NCBI GenBank assembly: GCA_944548615.1
Contig: OX155964.1
Location: 17,154,653-17,218,652 of the forward strand
Source of the DNA: Micropterix aruncella
Taxonomy: Eukaryota > Arthropoda > Insecta > Lepidoptera > Micropterigidae
Direction of reading: 5' to 3'
Length of the DNA: 64,000 bases
Positions within the stretch are counted from its first letter, which is position 1, and the number at the start of each line of letters is the position of its first letter. Of this stretch, positions 1-10,030 are shown in pieces. The notes beneath the pieces were generated by a model, which ran no database searches, was not told the DNA's origin, and saw nothing but the letters and a program-made list of their open reading frames with translations. The translations under genes were made by a program, and so were the position numbers.

Positions 1-113
1 AATGGTAAGGCAGTAAGCGGCAAACCGGGACCAAGTCAGGTTGGTGGAACAACGTGTTTTGTGCATTTTTATTTTGTCATAATACCTACCCATAGATGTC
101 GACCCAGAGATAC

Positions 114-230
114 GGCCCGGTGACATAGTGGTTAGGTCGCCTGATCTTACATTGTAAGGTCCCGGGTTTGTTTCCCGGCCGGGTCACCATTTTCCGTTGG
201 GATCAAATTAACGATAATAAATAAATACAA
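114..230 (+). repeat. tRNA-like SINE head and short body
   Basis: Bases 114-185 fold like a tRNA: a 7-bp acceptor stem (GGCCCGG with CCGGGTC, one G-T pair) and a perfect 5-bp T arm with 7-nt loop (162-178). A box-A-like TGACATAGTGG and a box-B-like GGTTTGTTTCC match the Pol III consensus with one and two changes. The anticodon arm does not form a normal 5-bp stem with 7-nt loop, so a working tRNA gene is unlikely. About 40 bp of body and an ATAATAAATAAATA tail follow and abut the 3' end of the RLE LINE. A tRNA-derived SINE is the best reading; a decayed tRNA gene is the alternative. Confidence 0.5.
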
Positions 231-1353
231 ACGGAGCTGCCATGGAATTCACCGACCGGAGTCGGGCCCATCATAATACTATTTTTTTACACTTCTGGGG
301 GGTGAGCAGTGGATTCCGGACTTACGAACCGGCTGTGGTAGGTTTAGGACAGCTGTCTTGCCACATGTGAGCGTTCACCTTACCATCCATTCACTCCCCC
401 TTCGAAGCCATAGAATTTGAGATGCGCAAATCGCAGTTTTAGATAATTTTTCTAAGAAAGAGTTGATTATTTTTCTGGAAAGGCCAAGATCTTTAAAGAG
501 GTGAAATAGAGATTTAGCTGGCAGGCCACGAGCGCCAACTTCCACCGCGTGAAGGTGAATAGTGAAGCCGTTCCGGGTTACGGCATTTGCAAGATCATGG
601 TATTTATTTAATTTGTACTCGTGGTCTTTTGGGATATTTGATTCCCATGGAACAGTTAATTCTACAATAAGAGCCACCTTCCGAGATAGAGAGTAAAGAG
701 TTATATCTGGACGGAGGGCTGTGCATCCGAGACTTTCAGGGAATTTATACTGCTTAGAGACCGAATCAACCTCCAGAATCCAATCTGTAGCTTTCTCGAT
801 TATTGAGAAAGGTTTTGTAGTTAAATGTTTTTTGCCTTTAGAGCCATCCCGCACAAACTGTATTGGGGGTTTGGAGGATACTGTCAAACCCTTGTTGGCA
901 CGAGCCACTGAGAGACTAATTATCTCGCGAATAACAGCGAGAACTTTGTCGTGGCGGTAAGTGTACCGTCCTTGATCTAAGGCCACCTTGCAGCCAGCTA
1001 GAATGTGTCTAGCTGTGCAAGGGGTATTGCTACAGAGGGGACAAGAACTATCCTCGGCAAAGCTCCAACGAGCGAGGTTACTGGGGTCTGGAAGTGTATG
1101 CTGAAAGGCATTCAAATAAAATTTCAGCATCTCTGGCGTCCAGTCATAGAGCATTACCTTCCAGTGCATTGGAGGCGGAATGCAAAAGTCCCCAATATTG
1201 TTGTCCAATCATTCTGGCATTGAAGGCCAATAGCATGAGCCATACTCTTGCTGTCGTAATCACCCCGCAAAAGAGACTTCTTCAAGTCCACATCGCTCGT
1301 GGTTGTACTGCCATACCGCAGACCAGTGCCATTCTGGCTGATTCCAGTAAGGA
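215..1353 (-). mobile_element. 5'-truncated RLE-type non-LTR retrotransposon, copy 1
   Basis: The 3' region (about 230-390) is nearly identical to stretches at 12.66, 14.53 and, inverted, 56.96 kb, and begins at an AATAAATAAATA tail. The insertion runs to about 1353, where similarity to the 12.6-14.5 kb copy stops. It carries the C-terminal zinc-knuckle and restriction-like endonuclease frame described separately. The reverse transcriptase is absent, the usual 5' truncation of a LINE. The R2/R4/HERO group is assigned by the CCHC plus PD...E arrangement; which clade is uncertain. Confidence 0.8.
375..1208 (-). pseudogene. RLE LINE ORF, C-terminal zinc knuckle and endonuclease (partial)
   Basis: An open frame of 277 codons forming the C-terminus of a LINE polyprotein. 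Visible parts: a CCHC knuckle (C56, C59, H68, C73), then a restriction-like endonuclease signature with RPD at 166-168 and the acid in VELTVPWE at about 182-189, followed by a K/Y-rich stretch and a basic C-terminus. In R2-type elements this domain nicks the target DNA for target-primed reverse transcription. The first codon of the frame is TTG and the reverse transcriptase is missing, so it is a truncated remnant. The frame has no internal stop, suggesting a fairly recent insertion. Confidence 0.8.
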
Positions 1354-1386
1354 GTGGTGGTGTTGGTTATTCTGGAATTTTTGGTT

Positions 1387-1418
1387 ATTCGGTCGACATT
1401 TTCAATTGTCGACCGAAT
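1387..1418. repeat. perfect 11-bp inverted repeat (hairpin)
   Basis: ATTCGGTCGAC at 1387-1397 and its exact reverse complement at 1408-1418 are separated by a 10-nt loop. It lies just upstream of the decayed transposase-like gene and could mark an element end. Confidence 0.7.
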
Positions 1419-1654
1419 GCAATAACGAGACACACACTTACACACTTGTTACACGCACACATACATATAACACGTCATAGTAGGGTTGGTTGTAAGAGAT
1501 TGTCATATGACAATAAACCCGACCGTTGTGACATTTTCACAATAAAAAGTATAAAAAAACAGATGTCGGTTACATCTATTTTATATGTTGTACTTTTCAC
1601 AGCATGTCGTGATTTTTGTCATTTTAGTTTTACCATTCACATTTTATTGTTACA

Positions 1655-2473
1655 GGATTTTCAGTGCAAATGCAAAAACACGGGATGTAAAAATATTACT
1701 GAGGAAGAAAAATTCACTTTTTACGCAGACTTTTATTCGAAAACTTACACAAGGCTGTATGGAGGTGACGGAGCCTAAACGAAGACGTGTTGCTGAAGAA
1801 GTTCCTACGAGACATTGTACAGTAAAATATTCGCTAATTACCAAAAAATAGACGGTTCATTGTATGTCAGAAGTATTTGTGCAACGTGTTAAGTATCACA
1901 AGTCGGCGTTTACAGCTATTAGTGAATAAAATAAAATTTAAGTTAATAATACTGAAGTTAATCAAAAGTTTTTAGTGAGTGAACAGTTTTTTACCCTGTG
2001 ATAGGGATTTTGCTCTGGTTGAGAAGAATAAAAAACTGTATAAACTATATGAGCCAGATGATTTGGTAGAGTTACTGGCCAATTCATGCCGGATAAATCC
2101 CTTTGAAGATTTCAGAATGAACCAGAGTCATTTTTTAAATCTTGATCCCGTTGATTTTTATTTTAAAAGAGATCCTAACGTTAAAATAACCGAAGCACAA
2201 TGGCTGCAAGTTACTGCAGAAGAACCTGGAGTTCTACGACTAAGAAAATGTCATAGTGTTTTAGACGGATGGAAGCACTATGAACTTTTGAAAAAACGTC
2301 GAGGCTGCCGTAGACCAAATATTGTACCGCCGTCTATTACAACATTACCTACATTATATGATGCTCCACTATGTATAACCGCATCAAAAAAAGCAGATTT
2401 AATGTCAATGTCGACCTATTTACCCGACAACAAAAAACGTTTTAACCAAGAACTAGCCGCAGCAGATGTATGA
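1655..2473 (+). pseudogene. decayed transposase-like gene, insect repeat family
   Basis: Three pieces in shifting frames resemble one uncharacterised repeat-encoded insect protein. First is a Cys-rich start with CKCKNTGCKNITEEEK at about 1660-1715. Next, in another frame (1847-1935), is a piece with FIVCQKYLCNVLSIT. Last is a 164-codon frame at 1979-2473 with SFLPCDRDFALVEKNKK. I recall this order (Cys motif, VCxKxFLxxLxIS, then SFLPCDRDF) from many copies in insect genomes, often labelled with a DUF7869-type domain. The last frame starts at GTG and the frames do not join, so it is broken, probably with its middle deleted. Whether the parent is a DNA transposon is inference. Confidence 0.55.
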
Positions 2474-2685
2474 AACAGTGGGGAAAAAGGTTTCAAGCGC
2501 CAGGATAAGCAACGTTGTTCCTTTTTTTTTAAATTTGATTCTTTAATATTTTTGTATTTATATAGTATTTGAGTAAAATTACATTTGTAATATTTTTGAT
2601 TTAAATAAACATGGTAAAAACAAAAATGTAGTTTTACAAAGTTTTACATTCCGTCGTTTGCTACGTTGTTCGCGCGAGGCATTCA

Positions 2686-3227
2686 ATTGTAGAACCTATC
2701 CATTTTATTACACGACTGCCCCACAAAAAAGAGTGTAATGTGTTCAGGATTCATCTATGTATGCTTTCCATTTCTTTATTCCACCATAACTTTTACATGC
2801 TTGGACCGATTTAGAAGTGTGTGGAACTGTTAGAATCGTTATGTCATCCTGATTGTCATAAGTACCTTAACTGTCCAAATAGCAATTAAGTAGTTCACTA
2901 AATATCCGAATGTCAATAAATTAACATAAATATATTGTGTTTAGTGTCAAATGAAAGGTCTGATTGAATACATTACGGAAATATACATGTATCTATATGG
3001 CTAAATACATAAACCACAAGTTTCATTAAAAAACTGTAATAAAAATGATTATAATTACAATAGTTCACTTTCTGTAATGGCAGTTGCGTTTTTCTATTAC
3101 TTTTAATATATTTACTTGTTGCAACCTAAATACCCCCTATGGTAAAGGCCCACCTTTGTCTAATGACAATTATCTTAGTTCTAATAATTAGTTCTACAAT
3201 TATTGTAGAACCTATCCATTTTATTAC
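2686..3227. repeat. 26-bp exact direct repeat pair flanking about 490 bp
   Basis: The 26 bases at 2686-2711 (starting ATTGTAGAACC) recur exactly at 3202-3227 in the same orientation. The DNA between shows no coding frame. This may be a deletion scar or a duplicated flank. Confidence 0.7.
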
Positions 3228-4908
3228 TAATATGTTTAAGGTTTGGCTAGGCGACCCTGCTGTGATATGTGGCAATTTAATAGCAGTTCATTGAAATAAC
3301 AGATGAACATAGTACACGTCCTGTGGCAAGATTTTATTCAAATAAACAACCACTGCTGGAGGGCAATTTGTTTGGAACCATCAATTAAATCCCAGAGCAC
3401 TCTTTAGATTTCCGCAATCTTTCGCAACAGAATCCGCAGAAAAAGAGTACAATATCGCAATATCAACCATTAAATCCGAAAATTATTGAGGTTATTATAA
3501 TTACACTAAGCAAATTGAAAAACGTTTTTAAAATGACAGCTTTGTTCACGGCTTCGCGGACTGTTCAATTCTAGCGAGAGAGCTACTTTAAATTAAGGAA
3601 ACAAACTAGAAATAGCGCATTCAGTGATTTATTATGAGCAAAAGCGGCTGGTGTGACACGCTTGTGAGCACGGGTCCATGCACTCTCTCACCTTCCGCAA
3701 TGAGGCATTCCTCTCGGTCTTCGGACACGATTTTTTCGGCTGGTTAGATCGTCTCCGCGTTATCCGGCTCTCTCTTCTCTGCCTCATCTCCATTTTCCCG
3801 CACCATATCACTTGAGAAACGAAAATAGCCAAACGCACTAACAATAGAAGAGACCGCGGCATGCAGTGACCGCGGCCATCGATAAGTAGGTATCGCTCGC
3901 AAACGCAAACTGGAACTGAATAGAACCTAGCAATAAAATCGCTGCTGCATAATGCAGCCAATCAACGCGTCCCATTTCTATAATTGAAATTTTTCGCGGC
4001 AATTACAAATAAACACCGAAATTTTTTACTTCGATTTTTTTATAATGCTTCGACTTTGGGAGGGCGCTAAAACAGCAATTGTTTTTGCATTCCACACTTT
4101 ATGTTAATTATTTCAAATTAAACAATCGTGACAACGTAATTTTTGTCCCTGCGAAAAATATAGTCATTATATTGCCTAGCCTGGCTTCGGCATTTTGTTT
4201 GGCTGACATCTAAGTTTGGCAAATACCGTCAACCAATTACATACCCGCATTCATGATGCTGAATGCTGGCGCTAATGTTAGTTCTGTCCATCGATGCACT
4301 CACCAATCAACTTCAAATGTCATTTTATGGCATTTTTAATAAAGTCGAAATATGAAAGGCGTTGCGTATATCGATCGGATATTGGCATAATAATTTATTA
4401 TATAACATTTTTCATATAAAAATTGCGATGTATTTTTTTCATGTGTGAAAATTTATTTTTTCATTATTTAAAAAAAGGTAAAACATAAATTTGGCGATGT
4501 ACGATAATCTATTTCTTGTCTATTTCATTAACCCTTTGACTCGCGACTCGCGAAGTAAAAATTCATTATTGTAGGTACATACCTTTGTATTTTACTGAGA
4601 TAGTACGTCTTATTTATTAAAAAAAAACATAGCGAATATCTACATCTAAATAAAGCGCGTAATATGTTCGAATCTTAAAGCGTTCATCTTTAATAATCAC
4701 GAAATGTTAATAATTTATTTCCGTCCGATTTTGTGCTGGGGGTGATAGGATACAACACTATTAAAACGCGTCGATATCTTTCCCGTATCATATTAGCATA
4801 TAAATTAATTCAACGAACTATTTATTTGCCCGAGATACTACTATGTAGGTTTGAATTGAACGTAACGGTAAATTACACAGCGAGGAGATCGTATCTATTG
4901 TTTAATGT

Positions 4909-4951
4909 AAAAATATTTGTACAATGGTAAGGCCATTGTACAAATATTTTT
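4909..4951. repeat. perfect 19-bp inverted repeat with 5-nt loop
   Basis: The arms at 4909-4927 and 4933-4951 are exact reverse complements around TAAGG. No gene next to it would use it as a terminator. It may be the footprint of a palindromic element. Confidence 0.8.
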
Positions 4952-5180
4952 GTAGACAAAGCCAATGGGGGGGGGGGGGGGCGTTATAGCTCTCCTTAAT
5001 TCCTTCCCCATGAAATAGACATATTTTGTATATACATTTGGCATATTAAAAGGCAACGCCCTGCTATCTCATGTTTATCATAACATAACTGATTATAATA
5101 ATCAATGATTTATGTTTTGTTTTTATAGCATTAGTTTACTTATGTAAATCAGTTATTATGAACTTGTTTACTCTCTATTT

Positions 5181-5226
5181 ATTATTCAAGGGCAAATTGG
5201 ATTCGTCAGTAATGCCCTTGAATAAT
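5181..5226. repeat. 14-bp inverted repeat upstream of METTL23
   Basis: ATTATTCAAGGGCA (5181-5194) and its exact complement (5213-5226) flank an 18-nt loop, about 100 bp before the METTL23 start codon. Confidence 0.65.
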
Positions 5227-5328
5227 ATTTGAAGCAAACAAATAAATAAATAATTATTGTGTTTTAATAATTCTTTTTTCCGTTGATGCGATGTTATTCA
5301 CATTCAGTGAGTACATCCCTAGGCAGGA

Positions 5329-8300
5329 ATGACTGATGGATGCGCTGGGGTTGTGACGAAATTTAAGAAGTTTGTTTTTAGAGCAAAACCTATTAATAAC
5401 GGCGATTTGCGTGGAGATTATTTGGAGATTTCTGTGCCTGAGGTACGTACTTTATGCAGGAAATACGTTTTGGTTGTGGTTATTTCGCGATACGTTTGTG
5501 GCGCCTGGCGTGCCTCTCCGTTACGCACTGCTTTGTTCCAAGGAAACTAGTCGAAATGGGGGCGGAATTTATAAAATATTGATCGAGTCGTGCGGGCACG
5601 ACCTCCATTAACACGTATTTTGGTTCGCTTCATAGGAGCGGGCGTTTTGCAGAACTTTTGAAAATGACATAACCTCAAAATGTATCCATGCAAGGGTGGC
5701 GGTGTGTGATCTTACGGTTTTCGCCATTGAGGTTCATTTTTTGGAATATATTAGGTGTTGCCACCTCGCCTATTTTTTTTTAAAAATGGACCCAGTTTTT
5801 ATGAAGTGCGGCTGAAGGAAAACCCCACAAGAGGTTTTCCACAAAAACTGTTTTGTTTACTTCTCTTTTGGTATTTTTGCAGTAGTTTTAATGGCACCTC
5901 ACTATATTAACCACACTGATTTCCTTTTCCAGATATACAATGTGTCCCAAAAGTCACAAAATATTTTTTTTTTTAAAAAGAGTTATTGACAATACCGGTA
6001 TAAATTGTTAATATTCTTCAAAGTATCCTCCACGAGCATCTACACATTTTTTCCACCGACTCATGCCCGGTACGCCCTCTCATAGGACTTGACGGGAACC
6101 TCCTTGATAACAGTAATGGGCCGCTTGGATAGCGTCAACGCTGTCAAAACTGCGTCCTTTGAAAGTGGTCTTGATTCTCTGGAATAAAAAGTTGTCCGAA
6201 ACTAGATTGGGACTATAGGGTGGCTGCGGCAGCGATGCCACGTTATGCTTTGCAAGGAGTCGTGTGGCTGGGCACCTTGTCGTGTGGCTGGGCGCCTTGT
6301 CGTGTGGCTGGGCGTCTTGTCGTGTGGCTGGGCGCCTTGTCGTGATGCAGCACCCAGGTAGCGGCTATATTTTTCGCACGCGGATGACCCTTTTCCTCAA
6401 TCTTTCCAGAACTATTCGAGCAATTTGTGAGTGTTTTGCAGCTTTTATGTCAGGTTTTGTGCAAAATTTGATCGCCCAGCGTTATTTGAAAGTATCCGCC
6501 ATCGCGCGTCAAGACGTGCCTTAAAACAAGGGTGCACTAAAATCAGTTATCCTGATTTCTCTGATTCTCGCAGCAGACTGGCCATTGGTGCGCTATGAAG
6601 ATAAGGGTTCCCCCACCAGTGGGGGTGCAGCAAAAAAAAAGTATTCTATGACTTTTTTGACACACCTTGTACCACAATTTTTCAAGAGTATCCTTCTCTG
6701 GGGGTATTGTGCCTGAGCTTTCTTGTGCCTGCTTAGTTCGTGCGTACAACAATGTACAGCAAAATATTTTTACCAACAATCATAAACCACATGTCATGAA
6801 AGATCTTTTTTTGTTTTATAATTACTTATATGACAGATCTTCTTAATTAATTGTGAGTAAAAAGTTTAATACATAGATGTGATGAAATGAGATGCGAAAC
6901 GACGGGGAGCAATCGACTCGCGCAGCGGCTGTCTCGCAGGCTATCAGTTGGTATTAGGTACTCTCAAGCTTATTGGTTGGTGGGCCCAGGGCTCATACAA
7001 ATAGTAGCATTCTCCTTTGAGCACAGTGTTGGGTTAATCGATTGAACATTTCTATCGACTAATCAGTCTCGATTGATTTAGTCGCGACTAACGTTAATTA
7101 CGGTTGAAGTAACCGCCGACTAAATCAATTAGTTATTAATCGTCAATCGCGACTAACTTGCTCTTTAGATGCCACCCGACAATTCATTCTCATCAGTCGA
7201 TCGGTCGGTTGGTTGGTCGGTCGGTCGGTCGCCATGTCGGATGGTCGGCCGATCGGTTGGTTGGTCGGTCGGTTAATTTATTAGGACGCTGTGTGTAAAT
7301 AAATAAAATACGATAATAAATAAATAAAAAACAATACTGTATCCTTGATAATTGGAACACAAGTTAATCTGAATGACCCTTCCGAGAAGTTGAGAGACAA
7401 AGCATTTTATAATATGTTGATGAATACATTTTATATGTTGTTAGCTGATCTCCATGTATGTGGTAAAAGTCACCTTCATTGAATACCACCGTTATATATT
7501 AGTATGCGTGCACTAACACCCCCTGCATACAAGTTTTCGAGGGTTAACCCGGTAACTCCCTAACATCCCTTGCAGGACCAACGGCCGACTCCCCCAATTT
7601 CCAGGTTATATTTTTTATATGTCAAATTTCAATGCGATCATTTTACAGTATTTTTTTTATGATCCGTATAGTGGTTTACAAGTTATGGTCGTTTGTATCA
7701 AGGTCGTCGACTCGCTTCGATTTTACGAGCGAAAATGTCGCGGGCAAAAGTGATAGCTGAATTTTTACTTCGCGAGAGGAGGGGTTAAAAGTATGCCGTT
7801 GTGAGTTTCATTCTTATGGCTGGCTCTCTAAGGATTAAAGATAGTATACTATAATTTGAACACTGTTAATCCGAACAGGGTAAAATATTTCGGTGTTCGG
7901 ATTATCAAGACATTACTGTACTATTTTTTTTTGTTTGATCTATATTTATGTTTGGAGCTATTTTGAAATGGGAGATAAATACCTAAAAATGTATTTTTTT
8001 GCATTACTTCAGCTTCTCCAAGCGAGCTACTCCTTCTACACTTGGCCATCCGCTCCTGTCCTAGCCTGGTACTTGTGGGAACAACGGCAGTCACTCGTCG
8101 GAAAGAGGGTCCTTGAAATCGGCTCTGGAACTGCCTTACCAGGTATATTCAGAAAATGTTTATGGCAATTTCATTTTAATATGGCTATAAGCATAATAAC
8201 ACGCTGGCTGCGATGCCATTTTTTATGGAAATCCAGTGCGTGTGAGGTCTTTTTAGGGCAAGGTTGAAGACATACTCGGCCTCACAAAATAGGTTTTTAA

Positions 8301-9764
8301 TTGAGCCGTTGGGATAAACTTTATAAGGGAAGCAATATTATATATCCGTCTGTCATACCCAAAGAAATGTGACGCTCCTGTCCTAGCCTGGTACTTGTGG
8401 GAACAACGGCAGTCACTCGTCGGAAAGAGGGTCCTTGAAATCGGCTCTGGAACTGCCTTACCAGGTATATTCAGAAAATGTTTATGGCAATTTCATTTTA
8501 ATATGACTATAAGCATAATAACACGCTGGCTGCGATGCCATTTTTTATGGAAATCCAGTGCGTGTGAGGTCTTTTTAGGGCAAGGTTGAAGACATACTCG
8601 GCCTCACAAAATAGGTTTTTAATTGAGCCGTTGGGATAAACTTTATAAGGGAAGCAATATTATATATCCGTCTGTCATACCCAAAGAAATGTGAACATAG
8701 TCGCCCCCTGTGAAAGGGCGCAATTTTGACTGCCGCGACTGCGAAAAGTCCGCATGCGACTTTTTAGACCGCATAACGCAATGGACCTGTTAAATTATAC
8801 AGTAAGCATGGATGCTAATCTTAAAATATGGGTGATAAAATATGGGTGAAAATATGGGAAAAAGGGAAAAAGGAAATGCATTATCTGCATGCTCATTTAA
8901 AAAGGTTTAAGCAAGTCAAATTAAAACAATTTGCTTTTACTCAGAATCTATGTATCTCATGGAAAAATCTTATAACACAAATTGATATTTTATGCTGTTT
9001 TATTAAAGGGAATTTTTTGTCCGCCCATCTTATTTCCGAGATTGAGAGCCCGGGAAGCAAACATTAACAGTAACTGTTACCAACCTTGACATTAAATTGC
9101 AACATTTTTCGCAAGAACATGGCATCCTGCCAATTCATTAACAACACACGTTCCCTGCTCGCAAAGGTATGAGCATTAGTATTTTTTTTTGACTTGTTAC
9201 GTTTTTCTTCTGATGAAGTCGTCCCTCTCTCTTTCTCATGATGTCCCGCTTTGCAGGGTTTGTGGATTTACTACTGTACTGCCAGCCCTGCTCTGTTGTA
9301 ATTAATGCTTACTTTTCGCAGGTATTCTCGCTGCCAAGTGTGGTGCAGTTGTTACACTAACGGACAGTTGCGCATTTCCCAAAACACTCCAACATATTTC
9401 TAATTGCTGTCTAGCAAACGGTTTAATCCCGGATCAGGACATAAAGATCCTCGGACTGACGTGGGGCTTATTCCTCGGAAACATCTTCAGCATCGGTTCC
9501 CAGGATATCATTATAAGCTCGGATTGTTTCTACGAACCGTCGTCGTTTGAGGATTTATTGGTTACCGTTTCGTACTTACTGGAAAATAACGAAGCAAAGT
9601 TTCTTTGCACGTATCAAGAGCGCAGCTCCGACTGGTCAATTGACGCTCTGCTCAAGAAGTGGAACTTGAAGTGCGCGCTCGTTGAGCTGAGCTCCAATTA
9701 CGTCGACTATCAAGAGTTGATGGGCGGTCACTCCATTCACTTGCTGGAAATATCGCATATTTGA
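5329..9764 (+). CDS. METTL23: METTL23, protein arginine/lysine methyltransferase-like
   Basis: Three exons: 5329-5442, 8013-8142 and 9322-9764, giving 228 residues. All junctions are GT-AG and the frame is continuous; the codon split across intron 2 becomes the Gly of LPGILAAKCGA. The fold is a seven-beta-strand SAM-dependent methyltransferase. Motif I is LEIGSGTALPG (residues 72-82), preceded by YTWPSAPVLAWYLW, which matches the METTL23 pattern; a later motif reads DIIISSDCFYEP. Vertebrate METTL23 is reported as a nuclear histone methyltransferase; the role here is inferred. The start was chosen because its exon reads into LEISVPE, the expected lead-in to exon 2, and has G at -3. Intron 1 contains a dead mariner. 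The 3' part of exon 2 is tandemly duplicated downstream. The stop lies 4 bp before SLIRP. Confidence 0.88.
5938..6669 (-). mobile_element. internally deleted mariner remnant in METTL23 intron 1
   Basis: The ends CAATGTGTCCCAAAAG (5938) and, inverted, CAAGGTGTGTCAAAAAAG (ending 6669) are imperfect inverted repeats, each flanked by TA as expected for Tc1/mariner insertion. Minus-strand fragments in shifting frames match a mariner transposase: ATWVLHHDKAPSHTT around the second catalytic Asp, then PPYSPNL, then a C-terminal WKKCVDARGGYFEEY. Stops, frameshifts and an internal minisatellite make it dead. Confidence 0.75.
6259..6343. repeat. 20-bp minisatellite, four copies
   Basis: Four head-to-tail units of GTCGTGTGGCTGGGCGCCTT with one or two differences, plus a partial fifth. 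It sits inside the mariner remnant, exactly where the HHDxAPSHT catalytic motif is encoded. Confidence 0.85.
7196..7275. repeat. imperfect GGTC/GGTT tetranucleotide repeat
   Basis: About 80 bp built mostly of GGTC and GGTT words with short interruptions, in METTL23 intron 1. Confidence 0.8.
7460..7830. repeat. dispersed repeat shared with 58.08-58.23 kb
   Basis: The stretch containing TTAGTATGCGTGCACTAACA at about 7499-7520, and the flanking GTCACCTTCATTGAATA, recur with few changes at 58.09-58.16 kb in an intron of glycosyltransferase C. Downstream, a TTCATTCTTATGGCTGGC-like word also recurs. No ends or coding capacity were seen. Confidence 0.6.
8052..8695. repeat. 322-bp tandem duplication covering part of METTL23 exon 2
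   Basis: Copies at 8052-8373 and 8374-8695 are nearly identical; the one internal difference I noticed is G at 8176 versus A at the equivalent 8498. Each carries the last 91 bp of exon 2, its GT donor and about 230 bp of intron. The second copy lacks a 3' splice acceptor and the first 39 bp of the exon, so it should be skipped in a normal transcript. Confidence 0.9.
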
Positions 9765-9768
9765 GGAG

Positions 9769-10029
9769 ATGGCAAGCCAGGGCGGACGCGCTATCCACAA
9801 ACTATTCGTTGCTAATATCCCGTGGACCATCGGCCACCGCGAACTCGGTGAGTACTTCGCTCAATTCGGGCAGTTGAATAACGCGCGGGTGATCTTTGAT
9901 CGATCGTCCGGACTGAGCCGTGGGTACGGCTTTGTGGAGTTCGTCGGGCGAAACGGCTTCGACAGCGCCACGAACAAACAATTCCATTCCCTCGAAGGCA
10001 GCACTCTGACCGTGCAGCCTGCCACGTAA
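9769..10029 (+). CDS. SLIRP: SLIRP, mitochondrial RRM protein
   Basis: Intronless, 86 residues, essentially one RNA-recognition motif. RNP2 is LFVANI (residues 12-17) and RNP1 is RGYGFVEF (51-58). The IPW after RNP2, the EYFAQFGQ helix and the minimal tails are typical of SLIRP, which with LRPPRC stabilises mitochondrial mRNAs. A clear mitochondrial presequence is not obvious, as in short SLIRPs. The start ATG has G at -3 and G at +4 and lies 4 bp after the METTL23 stop; its TAA is separated from the ACBD6 ATG by one base. It shares the last METTL23 exon, so it must be translated from a polycistronic mRNA or from a transcript started inside METTL23. Confidence 0.85.
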   Translation: MASQGGRAIHKLFVANIPWTIGHRELGEYFAQFGQLNNARVIFDRSSGLSRGYGFVEFVGRNGFDSATNKQFHSLEGSTLTVQPAT

Positions 10030-10030
10030 A

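Larger units (their letters stand above)
2474..5328. other. AT-rich intergenic DNA
   Basis: No coding region could be supported. The 109-codon minus frame at 3632-3961 has no recognisable domain. The stretch holds a 26-bp direct repeat (2686-2711 and 3202-3227), a strong hairpin at 4909-4951, a run of about 16 G at 4965-4981 and another hairpin at 5181-5226, close to the METTL23 start. Confidence 0.5.

Noticed and set aside
114..186. Functional tRNA gene
   Set aside because: Acceptor and T arms are good, but the anticodon arm lacks a 5-bp stem with 7-nt loop and box B has two changes.
721..1480. Several plus-strand frames over the first LINE copy
   Set aside because: Antisense shadows of the minus-strand endonuclease frame.
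3632..3961. 109-codon minus-strand frame
   Set aside because: No recognisable domain, no splice context, and composition does not differ clearly from its surroundings.
4965..4981. Runs of 12-16 G or C here, at 20339-20350 and at 52023-52038
   Set aside because: Simple homopolymers whose exact length is unreliable in assemblies; no biological meaning is claimed.
8395..8589. Second METTL23-like gene
   Set aside because: It is the second copy of a 322-bp tandem duplication, lacking a splice acceptor and most of the gene.
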